DNA of 64,000 nucleotides from Halovivax ruber XH-70 (GCF_000328525.1 NC_019964.1:744001-808000), one strand, 5' to 3'; positions 17,660-27,038 are shown, numbered from the stretch's first letter. Translations and numbers: made by a program. Notes: generated from the sequence alone by a model not told the origin.

Positions 17660-17750
17660 TGGGTCAGTTGTAATCGGGTGTGGGTGGGCTCGCGTGTCCC
17701 CGCTGGTGACTAGTCCGTTCGGCACCCGTAGTGCGCGGATTGTCGACGGG

Positions 17751-19055
17751 TCAGGTCCACGGCACGGATCGTTCCTGCAGTTCGCCGGCGATCGACCGGC
17801 TCATAATCTCGTCGACGGCCTCGCCGTCGGCGTTTTCGAGCGCCCACATGAGTTTCACGAGGGCGGTTTCCGGGAGGGTGTCGCCGGCTTCGACCACGCC
17901 GGCGTCCAACAGGTCGCGGCCGGTGTCGTAGACGCGATCGCAGACACGCCCCTCGAGACACTGGCTGGTCACGACGACGGTGGTTCCGTCCTCGATCAGT
18001 GCTTCGATGCGTGGGATGAAGTCGGTGTGGACGTGCCCGAGGCCGGTCCCCTCGACGACGAGTCCGTCTTTCCCCTCGACCACGTCGAGGAACGCCGGGT
18101 CCATCCCGGGCGTGAACTTGACGAGTTCGACGTCGGATTCGAGGTCGTCGGCGAGGGTGAGCTCGGTAGCACCACGCTCGCGGTAGTCGCCGTGGAACGT
18201 GACGGCGTCCGTCTCGGGGGAATCGATCGCCTGGCCGTCTTCGTCCCGCCGGAGGTCGGCAGCCCGGTAGTCGACGGTGCCGAGCGGTTCGGCGCCGACG
18301 GTCTCGAAGGCGTCCCGTCGCGAGGTGTGGTTCTTCCGGACGCGGGTGCCCCGGTGGAGCGCACAGGTGTCGTCCGACTCGCTTCCGTGCATACAGACGA
18401 GGACCTCGGCACAGTCGGCTTTGGCCGCTTCGACCGCGCAGACGGCGTTCATGACGTTGTCCGAGGAGGGTCGGTCGGCCGAGCGCTGCGAGCCGGTGAA
18501 GACGATCGGAACCGGCGTTTCGAGCATGAACGAGAGTGCGGCGGCGGTGAACTGCATGGTGTCGGTGCCGTGCATGATAACGACGCCGTCGGCGCCGGCG
18601 TCGATCTCCTCGTGGACGGCCCGAGCGAGATCCTGCCAGATCGCCGGTTCCATGTTCTCTGAGAGGATGTTCGAGACGACGCGCCCGCGGTAGTTCGCTC
18701 GCCCGGCGAGTTCGGGCACGGCGCGAAGCACGTCCTCGGCGTCGAACTGGGCGGTCACGGCACCCGTCCGGTAGTCCACGGTCGAGGCGATGGTGCCACC
18801 GGTCGAGAGCAGTGCGATCGTCGGGAGCGAGTCGTCGAACGCGATCTCGGACGTCGCGTCGTCGGCTCCGTCACCGGCCCCGACGTCGTGGACGTCCGAC
18901 TCGAGGACTTCGACGCTGGCCTCGTCGCGCTCGATGCCGACGTTGTAGCCGCCATCGAGCTTGACGACGAGGTGGTCCGGCGTACTCGAGGGAAGACAGA
19001 CCCCTTCGACGGTTCGATCCGCCCGTTCGACGCGGATCCGGTCGCCTGGATTCAT
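17751..19055 (-). CDS. gatD: Glu-tRNA(Gln) amidotransferase subunit D
   Basis: A 434-residue archaeal GatD, the asparaginase-type subunit that releases ammonia from Gln or Asn for GatE to convert Glu-tRNA(Gln) to Gln-tRNA(Gln). An N-terminal SH3-like domain of about 75 residues is followed by the asparaginase domain with both catalytic threonine motifs, LLSTGGTIAS and IMHGTDTMQFTAAALSFM, then KFTPGMDP. The usual partner gatE is not adjacent in this window. The gene is essential in haloarchaea, which lack glutaminyl-tRNA synthetase. Confidence 0.95.
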   Translation of the reverse strand: MNPGDRIRVERADRTVEGVCLPSSTPDHLVVKLDGGYNVGIERDEASVEVLESDVHDVGAGDGADDATSEIAFDDSLPTIALLSTGGTIASTVDYRTGAVTAQFDAEDVLRAVPELAGRANYRGRVVSNILSENMEPAIWQDLARAVHEEIDAGADGVVIMHGTDTMQFTAAALSFMLETPVPIVFTGSQRSADRPSSDNVMNAVCAVEAAKADCAEVLVCMHGSESDDTCALHRGTRVRKNHTSRRDAFETVGAEPLGTVDYRAADLRRDEDGQAIDSPETDAVTFHGDYRERGATELTLADDLESDVELVKFTPGMDPAFLDVVEGKDGLVVEGTGLGHVHTDFIPRIEALIEDGTTVVVTSQCLEGRVCDRVYDTGRDLLDAGVVEAGDTLPETALVKLMWALENADGEAVDEIMSRSIAGELQERSVPWT

Positions 19056-19112
19056 ACCTGGCGATTGTCTGCGCGACGACTTGAACCCACCTTTTCGACA
19101 GTGAGTGGGCCT

Positions 19113-19319
19113 TCACACGAGGGCGAGCAGTCCGTGGCCGACGAGGAGCGTGGCGAAAACCACCGCGAGCCCGGCGATGACGAGACCGATCACTCGGACG
19201 GCGCCGAACAGCGGCCCCACGGTTTCGGGCTGGCGTTCCATGGTCAGTGCCAGCCCGCCGGCGATCCCGGCGGCCGCGTAGCCGCCGAGTCCGATCACGA
19301 TCGCCACCACCCACTCCAT
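19113..19319 (-). CDS. small two-TM hypothetical protein
   Basis: 68 residues with two long hydrophobic helices (about 3-26 and 38-66) separated by the polar loop MERQPETVGPL. It lies upstream of gatD on the same strand with a 57-bp gap, so it might share a transcript. I recognise no family. The high proportion of small residues in both helices is typical of haloarchaeal membrane miniproteins. Confidence 0.55.
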   Translation of the reverse strand: MEWVVAIVIGLGGYAAAGIAGGLALTMERQPETVGPLFGAVRVIGLVIAGLAVVFATLLVGHGLLALV

Positions 19320-19489
19320 GGCCTCGGTTCGGACGCGCAGTCTCCTATACGCTGGGGCCGCCAGTCTGACCGGGAACGACGGCGACGGGAGCCGTCACCC
19401 AGCCTGATGGGACGTCACTCGGCTCGGGAGCGACACAGATCCCTCGCGTGGTGGGAAAAACCCATCCCGGTCGACGCCGAAGGAGTGGT

Positions 19490-20116
19490 ATGGCCGGCGA
19501 GTCAGAGGACACCGTCTCGGAGACGCGTTCGACGGAAGAGATTCTGGCGGAGACCGAGCAGTTGCTCTCGGAGACGGGCGCTGTCGGCGACGCCGGACTC
19601 GATTCCGCGGAAACGGACTCTGCAGCACCAGCCCACTCCGAAACGGACGCTGCCGACGCCGGACTGAATGGGGCGTTCCCCAGTGAGACCGAAGCTGACC
19701 AGTCGGACGAGCGTACGGGCGCGGGCCGCTCGTGGCGAACGCGGCTCACGCCATCGCTGCCGTCGCTCAGTCTGTCGTCGGTCTTCTCGGTTCGAGCGTT
19801 CCTCGGACTCGTCGCCGCGCTCGGTGTCGGCTACGTCGGCGGCGGCCTGACGATTCCCATCGCTGGCTCGCTCATTGGGCTGTTCGCCGTCGCGTTCTTG
19901 ATCGGCGCCGTGACGTCGAAGCGACGCTACACGGAGATGGTCGCTGCTGGAAGCGCCGTCGGCGGCGTGACGGCGCTGTTCGATTACTTCGTCGTGATCG
20001 TCGGCGGGTTCAGCAGTCGACTCGTGCTGGTCGGGCTCGCGACTGGCCTGCTCGCCTGTCTCTTTGGCTATTACTTCGGCCGAGACCTCCGTGCTGGGCT
20101 GACGCGGGAACCCTAA
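19490..20116 (+). CDS. haloarchaeal membrane protein with acidic cytosolic N-terminus
   Basis: 208 residues starting at the ATG at 19490. The first 90 residues are acidic, Ser/Thr/Ala-rich and probably disordered, with a repeated pattern (DAGLDSAETDS, DAADAGLNG). Residues about 100-200 form four predicted transmembrane helices (VRAFLGLVAALGVGYVGGG, AGSLIGLFAVAFLIGAV and two more) with Gly-rich packing like DUF456-type proteins. The function is unknown. It is a single gene, divergent from its left neighbour and convergent with the regulator to its right. Confidence 0.65.
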   Translation: MAGESEDTVSETRSTEEILAETEQLLSETGAVGDAGLDSAETDSAAPAHSETDAADAGLNGAFPSETEADQSDERTGAGRSWRTRLTPSLPSLSLSSVFSVRAFLGLVAALGVGYVGGGLTIPIAGSLIGLFAVAFLIGAVTSKRRYTEMVAAGSAVGGVTALFDYFVVIVGGFSSRLVLVGLATGLLACLFGYYFGRDLRAGLTREP

Positions 20117-20242
20117 CACGACGACTGCTGCGAGCGCAAATCCGTCGATTGTAGCGGGGAGTAACAACACGGCAACCGTGAAGAGTACGGGTCGATCGCC
20201 AGATCGGGCGGTCTATCTACTATCGTCCGTTCGACGATCGCG

Positions 20243-20911
20243 TTACGCCACCGTCGATTGCTGAGTGAGTTCCCAGCCGCGCTCGGTCCGGCGGACGATG
20301 CCCCGATCGGCCATCGCCTCCAGGAGTTCTGCGACGACCTCGCGCGGGGCGTCTAGGTCTGCGCTGATGGCGCTGACGCTCTTTGGTTCGCGGCGGATAC
20401 TCGCGAGGAGGTCCGCGTAGACCCGACTGTCACCGTTCGAGCCGACCGACTCTGAGATTTCGTCGAGTACCTCACAGAGCTGTCCCTGTACCCACCGCTG
20501 AGCCAGCGAGAGCTCGTTCTCGAGGCGTTCGAGGCGTTCGAGCTGGCCGAGGAGCCCCGAGAGCGCGTCGTCGTCTTCGCGGCCGACGTCGAGGCTGAGG
20601 TGACGACAGCTCGTGATGTCGACGTTCGTCCCTTCGGGGTAGGCGCTCTTACTGGCGAAGCCGTACGGCGAGAGGTTCACCTCGAGGCGGACGTTACGGG
20701 CGATGTGGAAGTACTTGCGTCGCTGGTCGTCGGTTCGACTCTCGACGAGGCCGGCTTCTTCTAGTTTCCGGAGGTGTTCGATGACGGCCTTGGGGCTCAC
20801 GCCCAGGTACTCGGAAATCTCGGTCACGTAGCAGGGCTTCCGCGAGAGAAGCCGGAGAATCCGCCGGCGATTCTCGTTCCCGAGCAGGTTGAGCAGAGCC
20901 GCGGAATCCAT
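20243..20911 (-). CDS. ArsR-like winged-helix transcriptional regulator
   Basis: 222 residues from the ATG at 20911. The winged helix-turn-helix is plain: MDSAALLNLLGNENRRRILR, then CYVTEISEYLGVSPKAVIEHLRKLEEAGLV and a wing with DDQRRKYFHIA. The middle (GLLGQLERLERLENELSLAQ) looks like a coiled-coil dimerisation helix, and the C-terminal 60 residues may form a second winged helix. A GTG start at 21046, immediately after the stop of the upstream lipoprotein gene, would add 45 polar residues and cannot be excluded. Close gene order with the lipoprotein suggests one operon. The regulated targets are unknown. Confidence 0.82.
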   Translation of the reverse strand: MDSAALLNLLGNENRRRILRLLSRKPCYVTEISEYLGVSPKAVIEHLRKLEEAGLVESRTDDQRRKYFHIARNVRLEVNLSPYGFASKSAYPEGTNVDITSCRHLSLDVGREDDDALSGLLGQLERLERLENELSLAQRWVQGQLCEVLDEISESVGSNGDSRVYADLLASIRREPKSVSAISADLDAPREVVAELLEAMADRGIVRRTERGWELTQQSTVA

Positions 20912-21046
20912 CTGCCCACGGGTAAGCGATGGACGCTGAAAAGCGTGTCTGCTCGACGGTCTCGGCGTGTCGTCGTTCGCCGAGTCGTCGGGACCGTCTG
21001 CTCGATTCGCTTCGTCGATATCGTTCCGGCGTTCCCTCGGGCTCAC

Positions 21047-21607
21047 TCACCCGGGAACCCCGAGGACGGTGATCTCGTAGCGATCGAGCACTGCTGGATT
21101 CTCGAGGATGATGACGGTGAACGCCCAACTGTCGCCACCGGCGAGGTCTCCGGTTCTGGCCATGTACTGCCCGAGCTGGGCCCCGGATTCGTCGTACACT
21201 CTGGTGCGGACCTCGACGAGTTGTGCCTGGCTGTCTCCGCTGTTCCTGACGGTTCCCTGAATCGTCGATCCCTGATAGCCGCCCTCGTAGACGAACGAGT
21301 GCTCGGCAAGCGAGAGCGATTCCACCGGTGAGACGCCGCTTGCGGTGCTCGTGGTCGCGCTCGCAGTCGCCGCGACCTGTTGCTGGGCGGTTCGATTACT
21401 GCCGTTGACTGCCGGGATCGAGCCGGATTCGTACGATGGCCCACCGCCCCCGAGGCAGCCGGCGAGTGTGGCCCCGACGATGCTGGCGCCGACGACGGAT
21501 AGCCAGCGACGCCTCCCGGGTCGTGGTGATTCCCCCGCGGACATCGACGGCTCCCCGTCGGGTATCGACGACTCCTCTGCGGACATCGACGACTCCCCGT
21601 TGGGCAT
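21047..21607 (-). CDS. Tat-exported lipoprotein with FxLYD-like domain
   Basis: 186 residues from the ATG at 21607. An N-terminal stretch with repeated SSMSAEES and PSMSAGES precedes a twin-arginine signal (RRRWLSVVGASIVGATLAGC), whose lipobox Cys would be lipidated. The C-terminal 90 residues (FVYEGGYQGSTIQGTVRNSG through WAFTVIILE) read as a small immunoglobulin-like FxLYD-type domain typical of archaeal surface lipoproteins. It is upstream of, and adjacent to, the ArsR-like gene. The function is unknown. Confidence 0.7.
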   Translation of the reverse strand: MPNGESSMSAEESSIPDGEPSMSAGESPRPGRRRWLSVVGASIVGATLAGCLGGGGPSYESGSIPAVNGSNRTAQQQVAATASATTSTASGVSPVESLSLAEHSFVYEGGYQGSTIQGTVRNSGDSQAQLVEVRTRVYDESGAQLGQYMARTGDLAGGDSWAFTVIILENPAVLDRYEITVLGVPG

Positions 21608-21765
21608 ACCCCTTCGACACCGCGATTCCATTTCAGTCTACAGCCTGCCCCCGCCGGATTACCCGGCTTACGGGCTGCTGGCCCATCAGACCGGAGCCGG
21701 TACGCAGCGCATGCGCACGTCGCAACGCCGAGCCTTTTGCGGCCGCCCACCGAAACTTTCCCCCG

Positions 21766-22890
21766 ATGGCCGCAGACGCCGACGACAGCGGGGCGCCCGG
21801 TCGGACGACCGGCGCGGAGTCGTCGCTCGACGACGCGTCCCCGCTCGGTCGGGTGCTGGAGTGGTTCCTGCTCGATGGCGACCGCCTCGTGGTCGCGACG
21901 GTGCTCGTTCTCGTCGTCTTGCTGGCGACGCTCGTTCTCGAGGCGATCGGGGCGATATCGTTCACCAACCCGGGCGCGATGACGCGGGTGGCGAGCGGGT
22001 TGATCGCCGGCTCGTTCTCCCTGGTGACGGTCGTCGTCTCGATCAACCAGTTGATTCTCTCGAGTGAGTTCGTCGCCGCAGGGACGGCCGAAGATCGCCT
22101 CGAGGGCGTCGAGTCTGTCCGCGACGATATCGCCGAACTCGCCGGCGTCCCCGCGGCCCCGGCGGCACCAGCGGCCTTGCTCGAGCTGCTGGTCGAGACG
22201 GTGAACCGGCGAGCGGGTGCGCTCGAATCGGCCGTCGAGTCGACGGACGCTCACGAACCGGCCGATGGATCGACGGAGGCACACGAATCTACTGCCGGGT
22301 CGGCGGGTGCGTCGACCGACCTATCGGTGCAGCGCTACGCCGCCGAGTTGCGCCACGATACGGATCGAATCGACGACGCGCTGGATTCGACCTCGTTCGA
22401 CGCGTTCGACACGCTGTCGCTCGCCGCCCGGTTCGACGACGGCTGGTACCGGTACGCCGGTGAGCACCTGCGGGCCGCACGCGAGGACACTCTCAACCCC
22501 GAGGCGACGGACGCCTTCGACGACATCCGCTCCGGGTTGCGGTTATTCGCCGTCGCCAGAGAACACGTCAAGACGACGTATCTCCAGCGGGAACTGACGC
22601 GATTCTCCCAGTTGACGATCGGCTTCGGCGTCCCGTCGATCCTCGCCGCCGTGTTACTCGGCGTCACCTACGCCGACGCGGCGGGGCCGACACTCTCCTA
22701 CACCGCGCTGCCGGCGGTCGTGAGCGTCATCGTGACGATCGCCATCGCGCCGGTGGCGCTGCTGGCCGCCTACATCCTGCGGACGGCGACGATCACGCGC
22801 CGAACCGCTTCGACCGGGCCAATGCTGCCAGCGAAGGCGGCGGACGAGGGCCCTTTCGACGTGACCGATTCGGACGACGAGGGGACCTGA
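21766..22890 (+). CDS. multi-TM membrane protein, paralogue A
   Basis: 374 residues from the ATG at 21766; the longer open frame upstream overlaps the divergent lipoprotein gene and is not credible. Two helices lie near the N-terminus (VVATVLVLVVLLATLVLEAI; SGLIAGSFSLVTVVVSINQL) and two near the C-terminus. A long acidic region between them (about 100-270) contains the tandem phrase STDAHEPADGSTEAHESTAG. The signature VSINQLILSSE and the later region REHVKTTYLQRELTRFSQL recur in the protein at 23592, so the two are paralogues. I recognise no named family. Confidence 0.75.
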   Translation: MAADADDSGAPGRTTGAESSLDDASPLGRVLEWFLLDGDRLVVATVLVLVVLLATLVLEAIGAISFTNPGAMTRVASGLIAGSFSLVTVVVSINQLILSSEFVAAGTAEDRLEGVESVRDDIAELAGVPAAPAAPAALLELLVETVNRRAGALESAVESTDAHEPADGSTEAHESTAGSAGASTDLSVQRYAAELRHDTDRIDDALDSTSFDAFDTLSLAARFDDGWYRYAGEHLRAAREDTLNPEATDAFDDIRSGLRLFAVAREHVKTTYLQRELTRFSQLTIGFGVPSILAAVLLGVTYADAAGPTLSYTALPAVVSVIVTIAIAPVALLAAYILRTATITRRTASTGPMLPAKAADEGPFDVTDSDDEGT

Positions 22891-22944
22891 TCTTCTCGCG
22901 TATCGACCTCCTACTTATCCTGCCGCGAGTCGTCGACGCGCCGG

Positions 22945-23469
22945 ATGGGGCTCAGAGACGACGTCAGTGCCGGGATCAACGTTGCCCTGCACGTTACGAT
23001 GCTCGGCGGGTTGGCCTGGGTGACCGGTCAGCCGATCCTCTTTCCGAGTCTGGGTCCGTCGGCGTACCTGCTCGCGACGGGCGAGAACCCGCGAGCGGAG
23101 GGTGCCTATCACGTCGTCGGCGGCCACGCCATCGCGGCGGTCGCCGGCCTGGCCACGTACGTCGTCTTCGCCGACGGCCTCGTCTCCGTGGACGCGTTCG
23201 AAGCGGGGACGCCGTTCTCACCAGCCGTGGGGCGCCTGGTCCTCTCGGGGCTCGTCGCGATGGTACTGACGACGATCGGCATGCTCTGGTCGAACACCAA
23301 CCACCCGGCCGCCTGCGCGACGACGCTCATCGTCGCCCTGGGGCTCATGTCGACACCGCTCGCGGTCGTCCTCATCGTCGTCTCGGTCGCGCTCTTGGTC
23401 GCCTTCCACGGAGTCGTCGTCGAACGAGTGCAAGCGCGCTACGGTGTCGAACCGACGGATCCACGGTAG
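22945..23469 (+). CDS. HPP-family membrane protein
   Basis: 174 residues with four to five predicted transmembrane helices. It matches the HPP family by FPSLGPSAYLLATGENPRAE near residues 32-51 and the NTNHPAACATTL segment near residue 116. Some HPP members have been linked to nitrite transport, but this is far from general. It is 54 bp downstream of paralogue A and 122 bp upstream of paralogue B, so all three may form one membrane module. Confidence 0.8.
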   Translation: MGLRDDVSAGINVALHVTMLGGLAWVTGQPILFPSLGPSAYLLATGENPRAEGAYHVVGGHAIAAVAGLATYVVFADGLVSVDAFEAGTPFSPAVGRLVLSGLVAMVLTTIGMLWSNTNHPAACATTLIVALGLMSTPLAVVLIVVSVALLVAFHGVVVERVQARYGVEPTDPR

Positions 23470-23591
23470 GTGTGTGACCCGCAGTTGTGAAATCCGCAGT
23501 CCGGTGCCCAGTTCGTCGGGCGAGGTATTTTGACGACGCCGGTCGTATCCGGTGACAGACCGGCCGGCAGGCCGGTATCCTCGAATTGACT

Positions 23592-24590
23592 ATGGTCTCG
23601 ACTGCCGAGGGCCGGAACGGCGGCCGCCTGCGTGGTCTCCGAGAGTACCTGTTGCTTCGGATGAATCGCTGGCTCCTCTCCGCCGTTATTCTGCTCGTCG
23701 TCTACGCCGCGCTCGTCCTGGCGAGTCGCCTCGGGCTCACGCCGCTCCGGCAGATCAACGAGGCCCAGGGTGGGATGGGTTTCTTCTTCACCGCGTTCAT
23801 CGGGGCGATCATCACCGGCACGTCCATCGTCGTCACGATCAATCAACTGGTCCTCTCGCAGGAACTCGGCGCGGTCGGCGATCAGCGCGACCGGATGGAC
23901 GCGGCGATGACGTTTCAGCGCGACGTCGAGGAGTCGATCGGAATCGATATCACCGAACCGGAGCCGTCGGTCTTCGTCAGGGAACTGCTCGCCGGGATCA
24001 GCGACCAGGCCGGGACGCTTCAGGCGGTCGGTTCGAGTGCAGACGCGGACGCCCGTGACGATATCGACGCGTACGCGACGACGCTGGGCGACGTGGCCGA
24101 CCAGGTGCACGAGATGCTCGCGTCCGCACAGTTCGGTACGTTCGACGTCATCTGGGTGATGATGCACTTCGAGTACTCGCGGCTGATCCACCAGGGGCGG
24201 TCGCTCCGGGACGAACACGAACTGCCCGACGACGTCGACGCCGAGATCGATACCGCCGTCGACCTGTTGACGTTCTTCGGGCCGACCCGCGAGCACTTCA
24301 AGACGCTTTACTTCCAGTGGGAGTTGATCAACCTCTCGCGCGCGCTGTTGTACGCCTCGATTCCGGCGCTCACGGTGATGGCGATGTTCATCATGTACGT
24401 CGACGCGGGCACGTTCGTCGGGTCGACGCTGGGCGTTTCCCACCTGGTCTGGGTCGTCAGCGCCGGGGTCGTCGTCGGGTTCTCGCCGTTCGTCATCTTC
24501 ATTACGTTCATCGTTCGCATCGTCACGGTGGCCAAGCGAACACTCGCGATGGGACCGTTCATCCTCCGCGAGACGGAACAGACCAACTGA
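23592..24590 (+). CDS. multi-TM membrane protein, paralogue B
   Basis: 332 residues from the ATG at 23592. It has the same plan as paralogue A: two N-terminal helices (WLLSAVILLVVYAALVLAS; FIGAIITGTSIVVTINQLVL), a long soluble middle, and two C-terminal helices. Shared sequence includes VTINQLVLSQE and REHFKTLYFQWELINLSRA. The soluble middle is probably cytosolic and helical. The function is unknown; the two paralogues may act as a heteromer with the HPP protein between them. Confidence 0.75.
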   Translation: MVSTAEGRNGGRLRGLREYLLLRMNRWLLSAVILLVVYAALVLASRLGLTPLRQINEAQGGMGFFFTAFIGAIITGTSIVVTINQLVLSQELGAVGDQRDRMDAAMTFQRDVEESIGIDITEPEPSVFVRELLAGISDQAGTLQAVGSSADADARDDIDAYATTLGDVADQVHEMLASAQFGTFDVIWVMMHFEYSRLIHQGRSLRDEHELPDDVDAEIDTAVDLLTFFGPTREHFKTLYFQWELINLSRALLYASIPALTVMAMFIMYVDAGTFVGSTLGVSHLVWVVSAGVVVGFSPFVIFITFIVRIVTVAKRTLAMGPFILRETEQTN

Positions 24591-24605
24591 TCGGCGGACG
24601 ACGCC

Positions 24606-24848
24606 CTACCGGTCCCGGAACGAGACGACCGTCGACACGCCGTCCTGGCCGTCGACGGCCTCCGTGGCGACGTCGACGCCGAATCGTGGTTCCTCGTCGA
24701 GTGTCTCCGCGACGATCGACCGAACCGCCTCGGCGCCCGCGTCCTCGGCGAGGACGATCCTGACGAGGTCGCGGTTCGTCGTTACCTCGCTGACGTCGTA
24801 GCCGGCGGCTTCGTACGCGGATTGCAGGTCGGCTGTGAGATCACTCAT
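24606..24848 (-). CDS. 80-residue conserved-looking hypothetical protein
   Basis: 80 residues from the ATG at 24848 (MSDLTADLQSAYEAAGYDVS). It is a small acidic alpha/beta protein with no membrane segment or Cys motif. Upstream codons in the same frame cover a spacer rich in irregular repeats and are not convincing. The gene is convergent with paralogue B. I recognise no family. Confidence 0.55.
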   Translation of the reverse strand: MSDLTADLQSAYEAAGYDVSEVTTNRDLVRIVLAEDAGAEAVRSIVAETLDEEPRFGVDVATEAVDGQDGVSTVVSFRDR

Positions 24849-24984
24849 CAGCGACCAGGTTCCGTCCGTGTCGGCATAAAATGCGGTGTCGCTCTGTAGT
24901 GGCTCCGTGTGGTTTCGCTCTGCGGTGACACCGTGTTGTGTCGCACTGCGCGGTCGCAGTTTGAAGATCGGCTCCGACACTGGC

Positions 24985-26025
24985 CTACTGCGTCCCGGCG
25001 CCGGTTCCCGGTCGATCCATCGCTTCGAGGTCGATCCGGCCACCGGGCAGCGGGACGCCATCGTACGGGTCGTCGTCGAGCAGGAGCGAGCCGTCCAGGT
25101 CGGCGTAGTCGAGCAGCGGTGCGAGGTGACAGGCCGCGGCGATCGAGGCGTTGGACTCCGACATGCAGCCGCACATCACCTGGAGCCCGTGGGCGCGGGC
25201 GGCGTGGACGATCCGTTTCGCCTCCCGGAGGCCGCCGCACTTCATCAGCTTCAGGTTCGCGACGTCACAGCGATCGGCGACCCGGGGGACGTCGTCGACC
25301 GTGATGAGCGACTCGTCGGCTGCGATCGGGAGCGGGCTGTGTTCGGAGACGTATCGAAGCCCCTCCGGGTTCTCGGCAGGCACGGGTTGTTCGACGAATT
25401 CCAGGTCGTAGGCGGCGAGCCGTTCGATCGTGCGGACGGCCTCCTTCGGCGTCCAGGCCTCGTTCGCGTCGACGTAGAGACGGACGTCCGGCGCGACGTC
25501 GCGGATGGTCTCGACGATCTCGACGTCTCTGTCGGTCCCGAGCTTGACCTTCAGCGTGTCGTGGCCGCGATCGAGCGCGATCTCGGTCTTCTCGCGCATC
25601 CGCTCGGTATCGTCGATGCCGATGGTGTACGATGAGGTGACGGTCTCGGTCGGATCGAGTCCCCAGTAGCGATAGAGCGGGACGTCGAGGCGCTTGCAAA
25701 CGAGATCGTGCAGGGCGATACTCACCGCACAGCGTGCCGCCGGATTGTCCGCAATTGCCGCACGCATCCGGCGCTCGATCCGGCCGAGCTGGTGGGGGTC
25801 GCCGACGGTTTCGACGACTTCGAGCAGCGAGGGAAGCACCGCCTCGACGGTCGCCGCCGTCTCGCCGTAGTGTGGCGACGGTGCGGCGCCGCCGATCCCG
25901 ACGCGCCCATCGTCGTCCTCGACCTGGACGATCACGTTCTCGGCCGCCGTCTGCGTCCCTCGCGCGATGGTAAAGGGGAACTCGAGGGGCAGCGAAACCC
26001 GTTCGAAACTCGTCTCGAGGCTCAT
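24985..26025 (-). CDS. dgcA: enolase-superfamily epimerase (dipeptide epimerase / DgcA-like)
   Basis: 346 residues of the muconate-lactonising-enzyme branch of the enolase superfamily. The catalytic acid/base and metal ligands are visible: KVKLG (Lys near 160), VDANEAW, EFVEQPVP, AADES and the second Lys in NLKLMKCGG. Members racemise L-Ala-D/L-Glu or, in the DgcN/DgcA pathway known from bacteria, N-acetyl-D-glutamate. Its ATG overlaps the stop of the DUF1611 gene upstream by 4 bp, the dgcN-dgcA arrangement, which favours the second role. The specificity call is inference from context. Confidence 0.8.
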   Translation of the reverse strand: MSLETSFERVSLPLEFPFTIARGTQTAAENVIVQVEDDDGRVGIGGAAPSPHYGETAATVEAVLPSLLEVVETVGDPHQLGRIERRMRAAIADNPAARCAVSIALHDLVCKRLDVPLYRYWGLDPTETVTSSYTIGIDDTERMREKTEIALDRGHDTLKVKLGTDRDVEIVETIRDVAPDVRLYVDANEAWTPKEAVRTIERLAAYDLEFVEQPVPAENPEGLRYVSEHSPLPIAADESLITVDDVPRVADRCDVANLKLMKCGGLREAKRIVHAARAHGLQVMCGCMSESNASIAAACHLAPLLDYADLDGSLLLDDDPYDGVPLPGGRIDLEAMDRPGTGAGTQ

Positions 26026-27038
26026 ACGATCGCCTCCAGGACCTCGGCCGCGTCGAAGCGGATGGGGTCGGTCGCGGGTCCACCCAGTTCGTCGGCGAAG
26101 GCGTCGACCGCCTCCCGAGCCGCGTCGTCGCCGTCGACGTTCCGCGTGTTGAGCATCCCCGCGACCACCTCGGCCTCGTTCACCGGTGCGGCGAGCGACT
26201 CGTAGAGGTCGACGTACGTCGGGATCGGCTGGAGGGCGAAGGATTCGTAGCCGTGGATCCGCTCGCGGCCGGCCTCGTGACAGAGGACGAGCCGGTCGGC
26301 CATCGCGCCGTGGAGGATGCCGCAGGTGACCGCGGAGTACGCCGGGTGGACGATGCTGCCCTGCCCCTCGACCACGAGGAGGTCGTGTTCGTCGCCCTTC
26401 TCGACGATCATCTGCTCGACGGAACCGGCGGTGAAGTCGCTGATCACGCGATCGACGGGATTACCCCAGCCTTCGACCACGATACCGGTCTGGCCCGTCG
26501 GGATGACGGCCGCGTCGTGGCCCGCCTCGCGGGCGGCCTCGACGAGTTCCATCGTGGCCGTCATCTTGCCGACCGAGCAGTCGGTGCCGACCGTACAGAC
26601 GATTTCGGCGTCGACGTCGGCCGCGACACCCTCGCTGACCGTGAGGTCTTCGGGCGGCTTCCTGACGTCCCAGATCTCGCCGCCGTGCTCGTCGGCGAGG
26701 GCGGCGAACGCCTCGTCCTCGGCGAGGAAGTAGTGGAGTCCGGAGACGACGTCGCAGCCGCGTTCGAGGGCGGCGCGGACGTCCGGTCGCCAGGACTCCT
26801 CGAAGCCGCCGCCGATCGGGGCGATGCCGATCACCAGCGCGTCGATCGACTCGTCCACGTCGTCCATCCCCGCGACGATCGGGGCGTCCTGGACGTCCGG
26901 GACGTGCTCGGCGACGCGGTCGCCGGCCGTGTCGCGGTCGAGGACGGCGACCACGTCGTAGTCTGCGTACCTGAGAATGCCCTGGGCGGTCTTGGCCCGG
27001 TCGGGAAACTGCTCGTGGGCGAGGAGTGCGACGCGCAT
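26022..27038 (-). CDS. dgcN: DUF1611 P-loop protein, DgcN-like
   Basis: 338 residues. The N-terminal Rossmann-like domain (about 1-125) ends with DVVSGLHYFLAED. The C-terminal P-loop domain carries CTVGTDCSVGKMTATMELV, a Walker A variant, then VIPTGQTGIVVEG, LLVVEGQGSIVHPAYSAVT and MLNTRNVDG. DUF1611 proteins paired with an enolase-superfamily epimerase are described as DgcN, an N-acyltransferase acting on D-glutamate. The 4-bp overlap with the epimerase gene shows coupling. The D-glutamate role here is inferred from this pairing. Confidence 0.8.
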   Translation of the reverse strand: MRVALLAHEQFPDRAKTAQGILRYADYDVVAVLDRDTAGDRVAEHVPDVQDAPIVAGMDDVDESIDALVIGIAPIGGGFEESWRPDVRAALERGCDVVSGLHYFLAEDEAFAALADEHGGEIWDVRKPPEDLTVSEGVAADVDAEIVCTVGTDCSVGKMTATMELVEAAREAGHDAAVIPTGQTGIVVEGWGNPVDRVISDFTAGSVEQMIVEKGDEHDLLVVEGQGSIVHPAYSAVTCGILHGAMADRLVLCHEAGRERIHGYESFALQPIPTYVDLYESLAAPVNEAEVVAGMLNTRNVDGDDAAREAVDAFADELGGPATDPIRFDAAEVLEAIV

